A stretch of 64,000 bases of DNA from Kitasatospora aureofaciens. GTDB lineage: Bacteria; Actinomycetota; Actinomycetes; Streptomycetales; Streptomycetaceae. How positions within the stretch are numbered: position 1 is the stretch's first letter; every line of letters begins with the position of its first letter. The notes under the pieces are model-generated. The model had not been told where the DNA came from. It worked only from the letters and a program-made list of their open reading frames with translations, and ran no database searches. A program made the position numbers and the translations under genes. Positions 61,759 to 64,000 of the stretch are shown in pieces. The DNA lies in assembly GCF_019192735.1 (NCBI RefSeq), contig NZ_JAHTKP010000007.1:1-64000 (forward strand), read 5' to 3'.

Positions 61759-62601
61759 CTGGCCGTACGGCAGGTACACGCGCATGGTGTTGCCCTCGCC
61801 GACGAGGCGCAGCTGCTCCTCGGGGCGGATGCCGTACAGCATCTGGTACTCGAAGGAGTCGCGCTTGCGGCCGTTCCACTGGGCGAGCTGGCCGGCGATC
61901 TTGATCATGTTGGGGTCGTGCGAGGCGATCATCGGGTAGCCCTCGCCGGCCATCAGGATCTTCAGGGCGCGGACGTACGCGAGGTCGACCTCGTGCTTGC
62001 CCTGGAAGGCGACCGACTCGGGCTCCTTGTAGGCGCCCTTGCACAGGCGCACGCGCGAGCCGGCGCCGGCGAACTCGCGGCAGTCGGCCTCGGTGCGGCG
62101 CAGGTAGGCCTGGAGCACGACGCCCAGCCACGGGAAGTCGGCCCGCAGCTCGCGCGCGATGGCGAGGGTGGAGTCGGTGGTGGTGTGGTCCTCCATGTCG
62201 AGGGTCACCGTGGTGCCCGCGTCGGCGGCGGCCTCGCAGATGCGGCGGGCGTTCTCCAGCGCGATCTTCTCGCCGTCCACCGGCAGGAACTGCCCGACGG
62301 CCGACAGCTTGACGGACACCTCGGCGCCCGCCGCGAGGCCGGTCTCCTTGAGCGCCTTGAGCAGGTGCTCGTAGGCCTCGGCGGTGCCGGCGGCCTGGGC
62401 GGCGTCCTGGGTGTCCTCGCCGAGGTGGTCGAGGGTGACCTTGCGGCCGGTGGCGACCAGGTCGTCGCAGGCGGTGATCGCGGCGTCGAGGGCCTCGCCG
62501 GCGACGAAGCGTTCGACTATCGCGTGGGTCGGCGGGAACTTCTCGACCACGGTCCGGACCTGCGGCGAGCGGGAGGCCGCGAGGAGGGCGGAACGGAGCA
62601 T
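61672..62601 (-). CDS. Proline dehydrogenase (monofunctional)
   Basis: The 309-residue product starts at an ATG with AGGAG. It oxidises proline to 1-pyrroline-5-carboxylate with FAD. Family strings are VSVKLSAVG, TVTLDMEDHTTTDSTL, VVLQAYLRRTEADCREFA, RLCKGAYKEP and the active-site end YLPYGQEWYGYFMRRLAERP. The last 28 codons are inside the attachment repeat and come from the phage, so the protein is unchanged. The dehydrogenase that follows in the pathway is encoded upstream on the same strand. Confidence 0.93.
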   Translation of the reverse strand: MLRSALLAASRSPQVRTVVEKFPPTHAIVERFVAGEALDAAITACDDLVATGRKVTLDHLGEDTQDAAQAAGTAEAYEHLLKALKETGLAAGAEVSVKLSAVGQFLPVDGEKIALENARRICEAAADAGTTVTLDMEDHTTTDSTLAIARELRADFPWLGVVLQAYLRRTEADCREFAGAGSRVRLCKGAYKEPESVAFQGKHEVDLAYVRALKILMAGEGYPMIASHDPNMIKIAGQLAQWNGRKRDSFEYQMLYGIRPEEQLRLVGEGNTMRVYLPYGQEWYGYFMRRLAERPANLTFFLRAMATRN

Positions 62602-62642
62602 CGTGACTCCTGGAGCTGGTGCTTCTAAGGGTGGCAGAAGGG

Positions 62643-62713
62643 CCGGGGCGGCGGATACGGGGGTGAGTCCGCCGCCCCGGCGGGGCGACGCCCGGCTGCG
62701 GGGCCGGGCGTCG
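62643..62713 (-). terminator. Two strong hairpins between the proline-pathway genes
   Basis: CCGGGGCGGCGGA (62643-62655) pairs with 62668-62680, and CGACGCCCGGC (62686-62696) pairs with 62703-62713. A direct repeat GGTGACCGGATG occurs twice just after. They sit in the 168-bp gap between the two genes and may lower read-through to proline dehydrogenase. Confidence 0.65.
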
Positions 62714-62769
62714 CGGGTGACCGGATGGTCAGGGGTGACCGGATGACCGGGTGGTCGGGGGTGGGGCAC

Positions 62770-64000
62770 TCAGCCCATGTGCGGGTAGCGGTAGTCCGTC
62801 GGCGGGACGAAGGTCTCCTTGACCGAACGGGTCGAGGTCCAGCGCGCCAGGTTCTGCTTGGCGCCGGCCTTGTCGTTGGTACCGGAGGCCCGGCCGCCAC
62901 CGAAGGGCTGCTGGCCGACGACGGCGCCGGTCGGCTTGTCGTTGATGTAGAAGTTGCCGGCCGCGAAGCGCAGCTTCTCCATCGCGTGCTCGACGGCCGC
63001 GCGGTCCTGGGAGATGATCGAGCCGGTCAGGCCGTAGGCCGACACGGACTCCATCTGCGCCAGCATCTCGTCGTACTTCTCGTCCTCGTAGACGTGCACG
63101 GCGAGGATCGGGCCGAAGTACTCGTCCCTGAAGTACTCGCTCGCCGGGTCCTCGCAGACCAGGACGGTCGGGCGGACGAAGTAGCCGACCGAGTCGTCGT
63201 ACGTGCCGCCGGCCAGGACCTCGACCTTCGGGTCCGCCTGGGCCCGGTCGATGGCGGCCTTGTTCTTGGCGAAGGCGCGCTCGTCGATGACGGCCGACAT
63301 GAAGTTCGACAGGTCGGTGACGTCGCCCATGGCGAGGCCGTCGACCTCGGCGGCGAACTCGTCCTTGAGGCCGGCCCACAGCGACGCCGGGACGTACGCC
63401 CGCGACAGCGCCGAGCACTTCTGGCCCTGGAACTCGAAGGCGCCGCGGGTCATCGCGGTCTTCAGCACGGCCGGGTCGGCGGACGGGTGGGCGACCAGGA
63501 AGTCCTTGCCGCCGGTCTCGCCGACGATCCGCGGGTAGGTGCGGTACTGCGAGATGTTGGTGCCGACCTCGCGCCACAGGTGCTGGAAGGTGCCGGTGGA
63601 GCCGGTGAAGTGGATGCCGGCGAGGGCCGGGTGCTTGAGCGCCACGGCGGAGACGTCCAGGCCGTCGCCGGTCACCATGTTGATGACGCCCTTGGGCAGG
63701 CCGGCCGCCTCCAGCAGCTGCATGAGCAGGTGCGCGGAGAACTGCTGGGTCGGGGACGGCTTCCAGAGCACCACGTTGCCCATCAGCGCGGGCGCGGTCG
63801 GCAGGTTGCCGGCGATCGCGGTGAAGTTGAACGGGGTGATCGCGTAGACGAAGCCCTCCAGCGGGCGGTGGTCGCTGCGGTTCCACACGCCGTCCGAGGA
63901 GATCGGCTGCTCGGCCATGATCTGGCGGGCGAAGTGGACGTTGAAGCGCAGGAAGTCGACCAGCTCGCAGGGGGTGTCGATCTCGGCCTGCTGGGCGGTC
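62770..64000 (-). CDS. pruA: 1-pyrroline-5-carboxylate dehydrogenase, partial
   Basis: The frame is open to the right edge, so the start lies beyond the window; 410 codons including the stop are seen. It oxidises glutamate semialdehyde to glutamate with NAD. Visible are EGFVYAITPFNFTAIAGNLP, GVINMVTGDG, the GETGGKDF catalytic-Glu region and the nucleophile Cys in FEFQGQKCSALSRAYV. FGGGRASGTNDKAG near the end is also typical. Together with the adjacent proline dehydrogenase it converts proline to glutamate. Confidence 0.93.
   Translation of the reverse strand, partial: TAQQAEIDTPCELVDFLRFNVHFARQIMAEQPISSDGVWNRSDHRPLEGFVYAITPFNFTAIAGNLPTAPALMGNVVLWKPSPTQQFSAHLLMQLLEAAGLPKGVINMVTGDGLDVSAVALKHPALAGIHFTGSTGTFQHLWREVGTNISQYRTYPRIVGETGGKDFLVAHPSADPAVLKTAMTRGAFEFQGQKCSALSRAYVPASLWAGLKDEFAAEVDGLAMGDVTDLSNFMSAVIDERAFAKNKAAIDRAQADPKVEVLAGGTYDDSVGYFVRPTVLVCEDPASEYFRDEYFGPILAVHVYEDEKYDEMLAQMESVSAYGLTGSIISQDRAAVEHAMEKLRFAAGNFYINDKPTGAVVGQQPFGGGRASGTNDKAGAKQNLARWTSTRSVKETFVPPTDYRYPHMG

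Noticed and set aside
61541..61760. tRNA gene as attachment site
   Set aside because: No cloverleaf is found; the repeat is protein-coding (proline dehydrogenase).

Overview
This window comes from the chromosome of a high-GC, morphologically complex actinobacterium, most likely Streptomyces or Kitasatospora. It carries an SsgA-family sporulation protein, a tandem TerD protein, GTG starts throughout, and coding sequence saturated with third-position G/C. Host DNA occupies about 1-6,592 and 61,759-64,000. Everything between is one integrated temperate siphovirus (about 55 kb) bounded by a perfect 88-bp direct repeat (6,593-6,680 and 61,671-61,758). The repeat is the last 28 codons and stop of a proline dehydrogenase gene. 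The phage carried its own copy of this 3' end, so the host gene is rebuilt intact at the right junction (61,672-62,601) and a 28-codon remnant is left at the left junction.

Host left flank: the end of an M56-type peptidase, a GAF-domain regulator, an SsgA-like protein, a membrane-anchored proline-rich protein, a tandem TerD protein, a GNAT acetyltransferase, a Uma2-family protein and a strong terminator. Host right flank: proline dehydrogenase and, upstream of it on the same strand, 1-pyrroline-5-carboxylate dehydrogenase (running off the window), the two-step proline-to-glutamate pathway.

Prophage layout, left to right: (a) 6.7-14.2 kb, a mixed-orientation accessory (moron-like) block. It holds a PucR-like regulator with a short Rossmann protein, an XRE regulator, an XRE-TPR-like regulator followed by six tiny coupled genes, a HAD hydrolase, a degenerate type I-E-like CRISPR mini-array and a small two-gene operon. 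(b) 14.2-18.1 kb, lysis and tail tip: two small membrane proteins, a two-domain endolysin, a DUF1003 membrane protein, HNH nuclease and a tail appendage protein. (c) 18.1-27.4 kb, tail: large minor tail protein, tape measure, tail assembly chaperones joined by a -1 frameshift, tail tube; a lipoprotein gene on the opposite strand interrupts it. (d) 27.4-37.9 kb, head: NUMOD3-repeat protein, connector, HK97-fold capsid, prohead protease/scaffold, head morphogenesis protein, portal, large and small terminase. (e) 38-58.6 kb, a long early operon of very small genes plus SpdB-like membrane proteins, a C5 cytosine methyltransferase, a replication initiator whose gene contains six palindromic iterons, a DnaQ-like exonuclease, a RecT-like annealing protein, an antirepressor-like protein and an excisionase. 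(f) 58.6-61.5 kb, the lysogeny switch and a tyrosine integrase beside the right attachment site.

Almost all structural and replication genes lie on the minus strand. About half of the early-gene junctions are 1- to 8-nt start/stop overlaps, so translation is probably coupled along the operon. Strong inverted repeats punctuate module borders. I see no tRNA, rRNA, insertion sequence or riboswitch. The most notable observations are the iteron array inside the initiator gene, the CRISPR-like mini-array in the accessory block, the NUMOD3-repeat protein in the head module, the lipoprotein next to the tape-measure gene, and the phage-supplied terminator behind the rebuilt host gene.
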